30,277 nucleotides of DNA from positions 1 through 30,277 of the forward strand of contig DASPKO010000175.1 in the NCBI GenBank assembly GCA_035628055.1, in the 5' to 3' direction. Position 1 is the first letter of the stretch. Every line of letters starts with the position of its first letter. The notes below the pieces were generated by a model. It was not told the origin of the DNA, did no database searches, and saw only the letters and a list, made by a program, of their open reading frames with translations. The DNA comes from DASPKO01 sp035628055 (GTDB lineage: Bacteria > Planctomycetota > Phycisphaerae > Phycisphaerales > UBA1924). Positions 15,170 to 24,790 of the stretch are shown here, one piece after another. The translations under genes and the position numbers were made by a program.

Positions 15170-17143
15170 ATGACCAGGCGTCACACGTGGATGGGATGGG
15201 CGGCGGGGACCGGTCTCATGATGGCTCCCATCGGGCTGGCGCAGGAGTCCAGGGCCCCGGCCGCCGAGCCCCCGCCGGGCGAGGTCGGCATGCGGAGCGT
15301 GCTGGTCCTGGAGAAGGGCCCGCTGGAGGCGATGTTCGTCGATGAGAAGGACGCGCGGCTGAAGGCGGCGATCCTGATGCTGCGCGAGCGCCTGGCGGAG
15401 CTGCCGGGCGAGATCCCCGACATGGAGCCGGAGGCGGTGCCGTTCCTCAACCTGGTGGCTGACTTCGTCTACCGCCCGATGCGCCTGGCGGTGACGTACA
15501 ACCCGGCGGACCAGACGCCCGGCGGGTTCGGGATCGGGGCGATCGTGAGCCTGAGGACCGAGCGCGCCGAGGAGGCCGGTGAGCTGCACCGCGTCATCAA
15601 CGCGATGCTGACGGCCCAGAACGTGCCGTTCCGCGCCGAGCCGAGCACGAGCTTCGCGGGGATGAGCGAGCTGATGCTGCCGGTGGGGGTGGTGCGGTTC
15701 GGGCCGAGGCAGGGTGCCGATGGGCCGCGCTTCGAGGTTCATGCCGGCTCGGTGGCGGACCCGGAGCTCCCGTTCCGGGCGCTTCCCGCGGGCGCGGGGT
15801 TCGAGCCGGTGCTCCGGGGGCGGTTGGACGTCGCCCCGCTGACGCCCCTGGTGAACATGCTCAAGATGTTCGCGGCCCAGGAGCCCGAGGCGGCGCAGGC
15901 CATCGCCGAGGTCGAGAAGCGGGGGTTCATCGGCCCGAACGCGGTCAAGTATTCCTTCAGCACGGGCTACACCGCCGACGCGAGCGTGACGCGCTGGGTG
16001 GCGGAGGGCGCGCGGCGCTTCGTCGAGAGCGGGATGGTCAGCCCGGTGGGCCTGGAGGCCTGGGAGCTGGCGGTCGTGCCGGCCGACGCGGTGGCCGCGA
16101 CGGTGGGCAAGTGGAACCACGGGGCCATCCTGAAGATGGTGCGCGAGGGCGTTGCGCAGCAGCCCGAGGCCCAGGAGCACCTCGCGGAGTTCCGGGCTCA
16201 CACGGGCGTGGACCTGGTCGAGGACCTGTTGGGCTCCTTCGGCGGCGCCAGCGCGCTGTACATGAGCGATGCAACGGGCGGCGGCCTGACGCTCGGCTCG
16301 GTGGCGCTCGCCGCCTCCGTCGCCGACCGCGCCCGGCTCGAGGCCGCCCTCACCAAGCTGGCGGGGCTGGCCAACCAGCACGCCGCGGTCGAGGCGCACG
16401 GGTATGTCCGCGTGCGCACGTGGACACACGGCGGGAGCACCCTGCACTCGCTGACCTTCCCGGGCGTGCCGATCCCCCTCGAGGTGACGATCGGGCTCAC
16501 CGACCGCTGGCTGGTCGCGGGGCTCTCGCCGCAGGCCGCGGTGGCGGCGGCGCTGCAGGCCTCGGGAAAGGGGGGCAATGGGTTCGCGGGGGGCCCCGCG
16601 GTGAAGGCGATGCTTCCCGCGGGGAGAGCCGCCGTCGCCGTCTCCTTCATCGACATCCCGCGGACGATGGGGCGGGGCTATCCGTTCGTGGCGGCGGCCG
16701 GATCGATGGTGGCCAACGCGGCCCGGTCGGCCAAGGGTGCCGAGCGCGAGCCGGGGATGGTCGTGCCGCTCTTCTCCGAGCTGAGGCAGGGCGCCAAGCC
16801 GCGCGTGGCCGTGAGCTACTGGGAGGGGGACAACCTTGTCTATGAGACTCGGGGGAACCGCTCCCAACTGGTCGAGGCGGCCGGGGTGGCGGGCGCCGCG
16901 GCCCCGGTCTTCCCGGTGATCGCGGCCCTGGTGGCCGGCGCCGCGGGCGCGGCCCGGGCACAGGCCTTGGACGCCGGGGCCGACGAGGTCGAGTTCGAGA
17001 TCGGCGACGAGACCGGGATGGACGAGGCCGACGAGACGGACGACGTCGACGGGGCCGACGAGGAGATGAAGCCCGACTCCGAGGCGCCCGACGCTCCGCG
17101 CCGGCGGCCCCTGGCCGAGCCGTCGGTCGGGCCGGCCCGGTGA
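15170..17143 (+). CDS. Large exported protein of unknown function, acidic C-terminus
   Basis: A protein of 657 residues. A signal peptide (RRHTW then a hydrophobic core, cleavage near GLA|QES, about residue 24) directs export. The mature region has a long alternating alpha/beta body without cysteine. One stretch, from WELAVVPADAVAATVGKWN to VDLVEDLLGSFGGASALYM, has the feel of DUF3352-like exported proteins, in which a 'value at which x' segment precedes an amphipathic helix; this is a weak resemblance. The last 80 residues have a hydrophobic stretch (about 560-590) followed by an acidic Asp/Glu-rich tail (DETGMDEADETDDVDG), so the C-terminus might be membrane-held. The start has a perfect AAGGAG site 6 nt upstream. 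The stop overlaps the next start as GTGA. Confidence 0.75.
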   Translation: MTRRHTWMGWAAGTGLMMAPIGLAQESRAPAAEPPPGEVGMRSVLVLEKGPLEAMFVDEKDARLKAAILMLRERLAELPGEIPDMEPEAVPFLNLVADFVYRPMRLAVTYNPADQTPGGFGIGAIVSLRTERAEEAGELHRVINAMLTAQNVPFRAEPSTSFAGMSELMLPVGVVRFGPRQGADGPRFEVHAGSVADPELPFRALPAGAGFEPVLRGRLDVAPLTPLVNMLKMFAAQEPEAAQAIAEVEKRGFIGPNAVKYSFSTGYTADASVTRWVAEGARRFVESGMVSPVGLEAWELAVVPADAVAATVGKWNHGAILKMVREGVAQQPEAQEHLAEFRAHTGVDLVEDLLGSFGGASALYMSDATGGGLTLGSVALAASVADRARLEAALTKLAGLANQHAAVEAHGYVRVRTWTHGGSTLHSLTFPGVPIPLEVTIGLTDRWLVAGLSPQAAVAAALQASGKGGNGFAGGPAVKAMLPAGRAAVAVSFIDIPRTMGRGYPFVAAAGSMVANAARSAKGAEREPGMVVPLFSELRQGAKPRVAVSYWEGDNLVYETRGNRSQLVEAAGVAGAAAPVFPVIAALVAGAAGAARAQALDAGADEVEFEIGDETGMDEADETDDVDGADEEMKPDSEAPDAPRRRPLAEPSVGPAR

Positions 17144-18543
17144 GAGGACGCCCGGGCCGGGGCGGGCCGTTCGCGGTCGCCGCCCGCGTGATGGCCATAG
17201 GCCTCGTCGGACACGCGGCGGGGGGCCAGCCGCCCGGCGCGAGAGCCGTCCAGGAGCCAGCTCGGTACGGACCACCACACGACGCCGTCGCGTGGTGGTC
17301 CTTTGACTTTGCGCAGATCGGGCGGGTCCCGGGGACGCGCGAGCAGGTGGCCGCCTGGATCGGGGCCGCGGCGCGGGCCCACGAGCGCACGGGGCTTCTC
17401 ACCCCGGGAGAAGCCGGACTGCTCGCGCGCGTCCTGGCGACTGCGGCGGACTCGGGCGCCCGGGCGCACGTCGCCCTGCTCGGGCCCGCGCCGGGTGAGC
17501 GGGCGGCGCGCCTGGCCGTGCTGGTTTCGGGAATCACCCCGGAAGCCGCCCGGGCACTGCTGGGCGAGCCGCGGCCGGGTGAAGACGCCCGGCCTGCGGG
17601 CGTGCACGGGGGCGGTGGCGGGGCCGCGATCCTCCTCGGGGGCGGCGATCTCCGGAGCGGCGCGGACGGTGGCGCGCCGTGGGACGATGACCGGCGCGCC
17701 GCGGCGGGGCGCGACCCCGGGCAGGGTCCGATTCTCGAGGTCTACGCCGACCTGAACGCGGCGCGTCGGCTGTGGCCGGAGGGCCTGGGCGGGGGGCCTG
17801 TCGCCCGCGCGCTGACCGCGCTCCGCCTGGCCAACGCGCGCTCCGTGCTCCTGCGCGCGGAGCTGGTGGCCCCGGAGCGCGTCGCGACGCGCGATCCGGC
17901 GATCCCGCGCCCGCCCGCGCTGCGGGGCCGGGCGGAGACGGCGTATACGGGCCCGCCGCTGCTGGCGGTGCGCGTGGCCTGGTCGTCGCGCTCGGAGCGT
18001 CCGGGGACGCTCCACGCGCTGGCCCTGACCGAGGCCTTCTGGCCGGCGGACGAACTCGGACGGCCGGGCGCGGGCGTCCTGGCGGCCGTGGTTCGTCCGC
18101 GGGTGCTCGAGTGGGCGGCGCTGGCGGGCGACCTGGCCCGTGCCGGGATCGCGGATGCCCAGCAGCGCGAGCGCTTCGAGCTGGACCTGGCTCGCTGGGC
18201 CCGCAGGGCCGCGCCGGCCCTTCAGCGATCGGAAAGGTCGCTCGGCCCCTGGATGGTCCTTGAGCTGGCTGAGCCCGACGGGGCGCCCATCCGGCTTGTC
18301 GGGGTCGTCGGGCTCAGGGGCCGAGACGCGGCCGGACGGGGCCCGGCACGTGACCTGGCGGAGGCCTTTTCTGAAGCCGGCCCTTCGCTCCGGCCTCGGC
18401 GCGAGGCGGACGGCTTTGCGCTCGCGCTCCTGGGTGCGGGGCGGGCCTGGTGGCGGCCGGCCGGAGCGCGCGAGGAGCCGGCGGGGTTGCGGCTGGGGGT
18501 GGAGCTGGATCCGGGCGCGCTGCTGCGGGGCGGGGCCCGGTAG
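17140..18543 (+). CDS. Exported protein of unknown function, coupled to the preceding gene
   Basis: A protein of 467 residues with a basic N-terminus and a hydrophobic segment (about 11-28), probably a signal peptide. No family is recognised. The body is Ala/Arg/Gly-rich; a segment near residues 50-75 (DAVAWWSFDFAQIGRVPGTR) and several LEVYADLNAARRLWPEGLG-like stretches suggest the same general fold type as the upstream protein. A low-complexity Gly-rich loop (GVHGGGGGAAILLGGG) lies near 150-170. The GTG start at 17140 overlaps the upstream stop as GTGA, so the two are almost certainly cotranslated and may form a complex. It converges on ctaB with a 14-bp gap. Confidence 0.72.
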   Translation: MRGRPGRGGPFAVAARVMAIGLVGHAAGGQPPGARAVQEPARYGPPHDAVAWWSFDFAQIGRVPGTREQVAAWIGAAARAHERTGLLTPGEAGLLARVLATAADSGARAHVALLGPAPGERAARLAVLVSGITPEAARALLGEPRPGEDARPAGVHGGGGGAAILLGGGDLRSGADGGAPWDDDRRAAAGRDPGQGPILEVYADLNAARRLWPEGLGGGPVARALTALRLANARSVLLRAELVAPERVATRDPAIPRPPALRGRAETAYTGPPLLAVRVAWSSRSERPGTLHALALTEAFWPADELGRPGAGVLAAVVRPRVLEWAALAGDLARAGIADAQQRERFELDLARWARRAAPALQRSERSLGPWMVLELAEPDGAPIRLVGVVGLRGRDAAGRGPARDLAEAFSEAGPSLRPRREADGFALALLGAGRAWWRPAGAREEPAGLRLGVELDPGALLRGGAR

Positions 18544-18557
18544 CCGCACCGGATCGT

Positions 18558-19577
18558 CTAGAGCGTCTGGACCAGCGCGTCGATCACCATCCCGATCATG
18601 ATGAGCGGGAGATGAATGATGGAGGTCAGGAAGAGCCGGCGGGCGGAGTGCCGCGTGCGGGTGCGCGCAAAGTGGGCGGCGGCCAGGCAGAAGGCGCCGC
18701 CGGTCGCGAGCGCGAGCGTGACATAGACCGGCGAGAGCCGATAGGGCATGAGGAAGGCCGGGGCCACGGTGGCGGGGACCAGCGCGATCGACCACATCAA
18801 GATGACCGACGAGGTGGCCGAGCCGTCGGCGTCGGCCAGGGGGAGCATGCGGAAGCCGCCGGCGGCGTAGTCGTCGCGGTACATCCACGCGATGGCCATG
18901 AAGTGCGGGATCTGCCAGACGAACATGAGCAGGACGAGGGACCAGCCGCCAAGCCCGCCCGGCGCCAGCCAGGGCTCGGGCGGCCCGGCGGGAAGCAGGG
19001 CGGTCGCGGCCGTCCAGCCGATGAGCGGCGGGAGCGCTCCCGGGAATGCCCCGATGATGGTCGCGAGGGGGGTGACGGGCTTGAGCGGGGTGTAGACGAG
19101 CAGATAGCTCAGAATGGTGAAGGCGGAGATGAGCGCGGGGAGCGGCCCGACGAGCAGGAGCACCGCCGGCCCGGCGAGGCACAGGGCCGTGCCGGTCAGG
19201 AGCGCCGCCCCGGCGCCCACGCGTCCGGAGGGGATCGGCCGGTGAATAGTGCGGGGCATGAGGGCGTCGCGGCGCCGCTCCCACCACTGGTTCATGGCAC
19301 TGGCGCCCGCGGCCGAGAGGGCGGTGCCGGCGAGGGTCGCCGCGAGCACGAGCCAGAGCGCCAGCCCGCTCTCGGCGCGCCCGAGCGCGCCGAGCGCGAA
19401 GCCCACCGCCGCGGTGATGACCACGAGGCGGGTGATGCGCGGCTTGGTGAGCTCGACGAGCGACGAGAGATACGAGCGGGGATCGGCCTGATCCCGGCAG
19501 CAGACCGCGGTTGCCAGGGCGGGAGCCCCCGCCGGCGCGGCGGCGACATCAACGGCCGGAGCGGCCAACTGGGTCAT
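18558..19577 (-). CDS. ctaB: Protoheme IX farnesyltransferase (heme o synthase)
   Basis: An integral membrane UbiA-type prenyltransferase, 339 residues, that adds a farnesyl group to heme b to make heme o for heme-copper oxidases. The first Asp-rich motif is present as NQWWERRRDALMPRT (N96, D104, M107, R109, T110), with YTPLKPVTPLATIIGAFPGALPPLIGW (about 161-187) and the second motif region WQIPHFMAIAWMYRDDYAAGGFRML (about 220-245). Eight or nine membrane helices are evident. It has an N-terminal Ala-rich extension of about 35 residues compared with compact family members. No oxidase subunit or ctaA gene is adjacent. The start at 19577-19575 is the first in-frame ATG before the conserved core. 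Confidence 0.95.
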   Translation of the reverse strand: MTQLAAPAVDVAAAPAGAPALATAVCCRDQADPRSYLSSLVELTKPRITRLVVITAAVGFALGALGRAESGLALWLVLAATLAGTALSAAGASAMNQWWERRRDALMPRTIHRPIPSGRVGAGAALLTGTALCLAGPAVLLLVGPLPALISAFTILSYLLVYTPLKPVTPLATIIGAFPGALPPLIGWTAATALLPAGPPEPWLAPGGLGGWSLVLLMFVWQIPHFMAIAWMYRDDYAAGGFRMLPLADADGSATSSVILMWSIALVPATVAPAFLMPYRLSPVYVTLALATGGAFCLAAAHFARTRTRHSARRLFLTSIIHLPLIMIGMVIDALVQTL

Positions 19578-19669
19578 GGCCCGATGATAGAACGCGGTGT
19601 TCGGGCAGGCCAGAAAAACTCGCGGCAGACCGGAAGCCAGGGCGCCCGGGCCGCGGCTAGGCTAACCGG

Positions 19670-20920
19670 ATGGAGGTGTCCCGGCGTTCCCGCTCGGTCA
19701 AGGGCTCCTCGACCCTTGCGGTCACGGCCAAGGCGAAGGAGCTGGCGCGGGGGGGCGTGAGAGTCCTGTCGTTCGCGGCCGGCGAGCCGGACTTCGACAC
19801 GCCCGAGGTGGTGAAGCGGGCCGCCATCGAGGCGCTGGGGCGCGGACACACCAAGTATGTCCCGACCGCGGGCGACCCGGAGACGCGCGCGGTCATCGCG
19901 GACAAGCTCACCCGGGAGAACGGGCTCTCGGGCGTGAGCGCGGACCACGTGGTGGTGACCGCGGGTGCCAAGCACGCGCTCTACCTCGCCTTCCAGGCGC
20001 TCGTAGACCCGCCCGCCCACGGGGCCGAGGCGCCCGAGGTGCTCCTGCCGGTGCCGGCGTGGGTGAGTTACGACCCGATCGCGCGGCTGTGTGGGGGTCG
20101 GGTGGTGGAGCTCGAAACCACCGCGGCGGGGGGATTCAAGGTCACGCCGCGGCAGCTCGAGCGGGCGCTGACGCCGCGGGCACGCGTGCTGATCCTCAAC
20201 TCGCCCAACAACCCCTGCGGGACCATGTACACGCCGGAGGAGCTGCGCGGGCTCGCCGGGGTGGTGGCGAGCGCGGCACGATCCATCTGCCCCGGGCTGG
20301 TGATCGTCACGGACGAGATCTATGAAAAGATCGTCTACGGCCCCTGCCCGCACTTCTCGATCGGCTCGGTTCCCGAGGTCGCGGAGCGGACGATCACCAT
20401 CAACGGGCTGAGCAAGGCCTTCGCGATGACGGGATGGCGCGTGGGGTACCTCGCGGGGTCGGGCGAGTTCGGGCGGCGCGTCGCCCAGGCGGCCGAGAAG
20501 CTCCAGGGTCAGATGACCACGAGCATCGTCTCGTTCGTCTTTCCGGCGATCCGCGCGGCCCTGACGGAGTGCGCCGGCGAGGTCGAGCAGATGCGCGGCG
20601 CGTTTGCGCGCCGGGCCCGGCTCATCGCCGAGCGGCTGGAGCGCGTGCCGGGCCTGGTCTGTCCGCGCCCCACGGGCGCGTTCTACCTCTTTCCCGACGT
20701 GTCGGCCTATCTGGGACGCACCACGGGGGGCGGGCGGCGCGTGGCGACGGCGGCCGAGATGGCCGGGGCGCTGCTCGAGGAAGAGCACGTCGCGGTCGTG
20801 CCGGGCGAGGACTTCGGCGGGCCCGGATGGCGGCACATCCGGCTGAGCTTCGCCTGCTCGGAGGAGACCATCGACGAGGGCATGGAGCGGGTCGTGCGGT
20901 TCTTTGCGCGGCTGCGCTGA
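19670..20920 (+). CDS. Class I PLP-dependent aminotransferase (aspartate aminotransferase-like)
   Basis: A fold-type I PLP enzyme of 416 residues; the Igamma/Ib aspartate aminotransferase subgroup is likely. Substrate-pocket and cofactor blocks are complete: GEPDFDTP (38-45), TAGDPETR, PAWVSYDP, NSPNNPCG, TDEIYEKIVYG (D215, Y218), the PLP lysine K249 in NGLSKAFAMTGWRVGY, and a C-terminal RLSFACS with the carboxylate-binding Arg. Relatives act on aspartate, prephenate or aromatic amino acids, so the exact substrate is open. It is divergent from ctaB (92 bp apart) and converges on hemW with 22 bp between. No clear promoter or ribosome-binding site is seen upstream of the ATG. Confidence 0.93.
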   Translation: MEVSRRSRSVKGSSTLAVTAKAKELARGGVRVLSFAAGEPDFDTPEVVKRAAIEALGRGHTKYVPTAGDPETRAVIADKLTRENGLSGVSADHVVVTAGAKHALYLAFQALVDPPAHGAEAPEVLLPVPAWVSYDPIARLCGGRVVELETTAAGGFKVTPRQLERALTPRARVLILNSPNNPCGTMYTPEELRGLAGVVASAARSICPGLVIVTDEIYEKIVYGPCPHFSIGSVPEVAERTITINGLSKAFAMTGWRVGYLAGSGEFGRRVAQAAEKLQGQMTTSIVSFVFPAIRAALTECAGEVEQMRGAFARRARLIAERLERVPGLVCPRPTGAFYLFPDVSAYLGRTTGGGRRVATAAEMAGALLEEEHVAVVPGEDFGGPGWRHIRLSFACSEETIDEGMERVVRFFARLR

Positions 20921-20942
20921 GCGGTCCTCGAGTCGCCGGTGT

Positions 20943-22229
20943 CTACGTCACCGCTCCCATCAGCTCGGCGGCGACGGAGTCGGCCAGCAGCAGGCCCTCC
21001 GCGGTGAGCCGCCAGCGCGGGCCGGGCGCGACGAGGCCCGCCGCCCGCAGGCCCGAGACGGCGCGGTCCAAGGCCGCGGCGGCTCCAGGAGAGACCTGCT
21101 CGGCCTGCGCGAGAGTGCCGTCGGCCCAGAGGCCCTCACGCAACCGGATGCCCGTCATGAGTCGCTCGCGGACGAAGCGTGGCGGGTCGGGCGGCTCGAC
21201 GTCCAGGGCCGGGCTCGGCCCACCGGAGGCCAGGTAGTCGCCGAGCCGGGCCACGTTCTTCCAGCGCCACGAGCCGGCGGCGCCGTCGTGTCCGGCGTAC
21301 AGGTGGGCCGACGCGCTGGGCCCGGCGGCGAGCCACTGCTCCTGGCGCCAGTAGGCCAGGTTGTGCCGGCACTCGGCATCCGGGCGGGCGAAGTTGCTGA
21401 TCTCGTAGCGCTCCAGGCCCGCGGCCAGGAGGATCGGACCGGTCATCTCGAAGAGCTCGGCCTGCTGGTCCTCGTCGGCCGGCGCCACGGCGCCGGCGCG
21501 CGCCCGCGCGGCCAGGGCCGTGCCAGGCTCGTAGGTAAGGGCGTAGCAGGACAGGTGCTCGGCGCCCAGCGCCAGCGCGGTGCGCAGGTCGCGCTCCCAC
21601 TGGCCGGCGGTCTGGCCCGGGATGCCGAAGATCAGGTCGAGGCTCTGGCGCTCGATGCCCGCGGCGCGGGCCAGCTCCAGGGCGCGGGGGACGCTGTCGG
21701 GGTCGTGCCAGCGCTCGAGAGTTTTGAGGTGCCGGCGGTCGAACGACTGCGCGCCCACGCTGATGCGATTGACCCCGCCCGCGGCCAGGGCCGCGAAGAG
21801 CCCGGACGAGGCGGTCTCTGGATTGCATTCGACGGTGAACTCGCCCCCCTTGCCCGGGCCCATGGCGGAGAGGTCGAAGAGCCGGTGAAGGGCCGGCAGC
21901 AGGCATCCGGCCCAGAGGTCGGCGTGCAGGAGCGTCGGCGTGCCCCCGCCCACGAAGATGGTGCGGAGGGGGAGGCCGCCGGCGTGCGGGGCGAGCACCG
22001 CGAGCTCGTCGATGAGCCGGTCGGTGAAGGCCCGCTGGCGGTCGTCGGCGCCCGTGATCGAGTAGAAGTCGCAGTAGTGGCACTTGTGGACGCAGAAGGG
22101 GACGTGGATGTAGAGGGCGCGCACGGGCGGGTGCGCGGAGGGGGCGGGGAGCGGGGCCGGCGCGGTGACGCGGGGGGCGGCGCGCGCCCGGGTTTGCTCC
22201 GAAGTGTCCAGCAGAGTAAGGTGCGGCAT
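20943..22229 (-). CDS. hemW: Radical SAM heme chaperone HemW (HemN-like)
   Basis: A protein of 428 residues of the HemN/HemW family. The radical SAM motif CVHKCHYCD holds C46, C50 and C53 after YIHVPF. Other blocks: TIFVGGGTPTLL, VECNPETAS, RISVGAQSFD, DLIFGIPGQT and YEISNFA. It has the short C-terminal HemN region typical of HemW, which hands heme to respiratory enzymes, rather than the longer form of true HemN. I place the start at ATG 22229-22227 because upstream residues are unlike the family and would overlap the divergent FHA gene; it leaves a 35-residue Ala/Pro-rich lead. It adjoins the FHA gene head to head, 40 bp apart. ctaB, another heme gene, lies two genes away. Confidence 0.93.
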   Translation of the reverse strand: MPHLTLLDTSEQTRARAAPRVTAPAPLPAPSAHPPVRALYIHVPFCVHKCHYCDFYSITGADDRQRAFTDRLIDELAVLAPHAGGLPLRTIFVGGGTPTLLHADLWAGCLLPALHRLFDLSAMGPGKGGEFTVECNPETASSGLFAALAAGGVNRISVGAQSFDRRHLKTLERWHDPDSVPRALELARAAGIERQSLDLIFGIPGQTAGQWERDLRTALALGAEHLSCYALTYEPGTALAARARAGAVAPADEDQQAELFEMTGPILLAAGLERYEISNFARPDAECRHNLAYWRQEQWLAAGPSASAHLYAGHDGAAGSWRWKNVARLGDYLASGGPSPALDVEPPDPPRFVRERLMTGIRLREGLWADGTLAQAEQVSPGAAAALDRAVSGLRAAGLVAPGPRWRLTAEGLLLADSVAAELMGAVT

Positions 22230-22269
22230 CGTCGTGGCGGGGTGGGGAGAAGCGAAGGGTAGGTGCGCG

Positions 22270-22869
22270 GTGCGGGTTGCCCTGGTGAAGATCGAGGCCG
22301 ACGGTTCGCAGCGGGAGTTCCCGATTCCGCGGCTGCCCGTCGTGGTGGGGCGCGACGAGGGGAGCGGCGTGCGCCTGGCCGCCGCGAGCGTCTCGCGCCG
22401 GCACTGCGAGTTCCGGGAGATCGACGAGGAGCTGGTCGTGCGCGACCTGGGCTCGAGCAACGGCACCTACATCAACGGTGACCGGGTCAAGAGCAAGGAG
22501 CTGTCCCCCGGGGACGTGCTCGCGGTCGGCCCCTTCGTGTTCGTGGTCCGCATCGACGGGCAGCCCAAGGGGATCGACGCGACCGAGTCGTACGCGCTGG
22601 GGGCCGTGCCGGTCGGAGGGGGCTCCGGCGGGAGCGGCGCGGGGGCGGGCGCCGAGCCGGGTCACATCGCGGGGGTTCCGACCTGGGGCGGGCAGAAGCC
22701 GGGGGGCGCTGCGGGCCAGGCCGGGGCTGGCAAGGAGGCGGGGAGCGCCGGCGCCGCCGGCCCGGGGAGCGGCGCTGCGCCGAAGGCAGGGGACAAGGAG
22801 GGGGAGGACGACCTCGACAGCCTGCTGAAGGACTTTGACTTCGGCGATCTCGAGGACGACGAGGCGTAG
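22270..22869 (+). CDS. FHA-domain protein with Gly-rich linker and acidic tail
   Basis: A protein of 199 residues. The N-terminal FHA domain (about 3-95) has the phosphothreonine-binding residues GR (27-28), SRRH (42-45) and LGSSNGTYING (60-70). A flexible Gly/Ala/Ser linker (about 115-175) follows. The C-terminus is strikingly acidic with hydrophobics: DDLDSLLKDFDFGDLEDDEA. FHA proteins read Ser/Thr kinase signals; no kinase is in this window. The start is the GTG at 22270 because the domain begins right after it and AGGGTAGG lies upstream. It is divergent from hemW and converges on gpmI with 111 bp between them. Confidence 0.87.
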   Translation: MRVALVKIEADGSQREFPIPRLPVVVGRDEGSGVRLAAASVSRRHCEFREIDEELVVRDLGSSNGTYINGDRVKSKELSPGDVLAVGPFVFVVRIDGQPKGIDATESYALGAVPVGGGSGGSGAGAGAEPGHIAGVPTWGGQKPGGAAGQAGAGKEAGSAGAAGPGSGAAPKAGDKEGEDDLDSLLKDFDFGDLEDDEA

Positions 22870-22980
22870 CGGGACCATCGGGGCCCGGAGCCGCGCGCCC
22901 GGGAGCACAGGCGGGGGAGAGGTGCATTCCGAGCGGCATGCGGCGCACCAGGCGGCGGCGCGCCCGCGCCGTCTGGCCGG

Positions 22981-24747
<1,767 letters not shown>

Positions 24748-24790
24748 GGGGCGAGTGTAGCGGCGGGCGCGCGCGGGCCCGCGGCGCGGG

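Noticed and set aside
14594..17278. Long minus-strand open frame opposite the exported-protein gene
   Set aside because: The translation is His/Arg/Pro-rich without motifs, while the plus strand has a signal peptide and a perfect ribosome-binding site. Only its last part touches the real HPt gene, in another frame.
22870..22980. Possible terminator between the convergent FHA and gpmI genes
   Set aside because: GC-rich pairs can be drawn, but there is no T-run on either strand.
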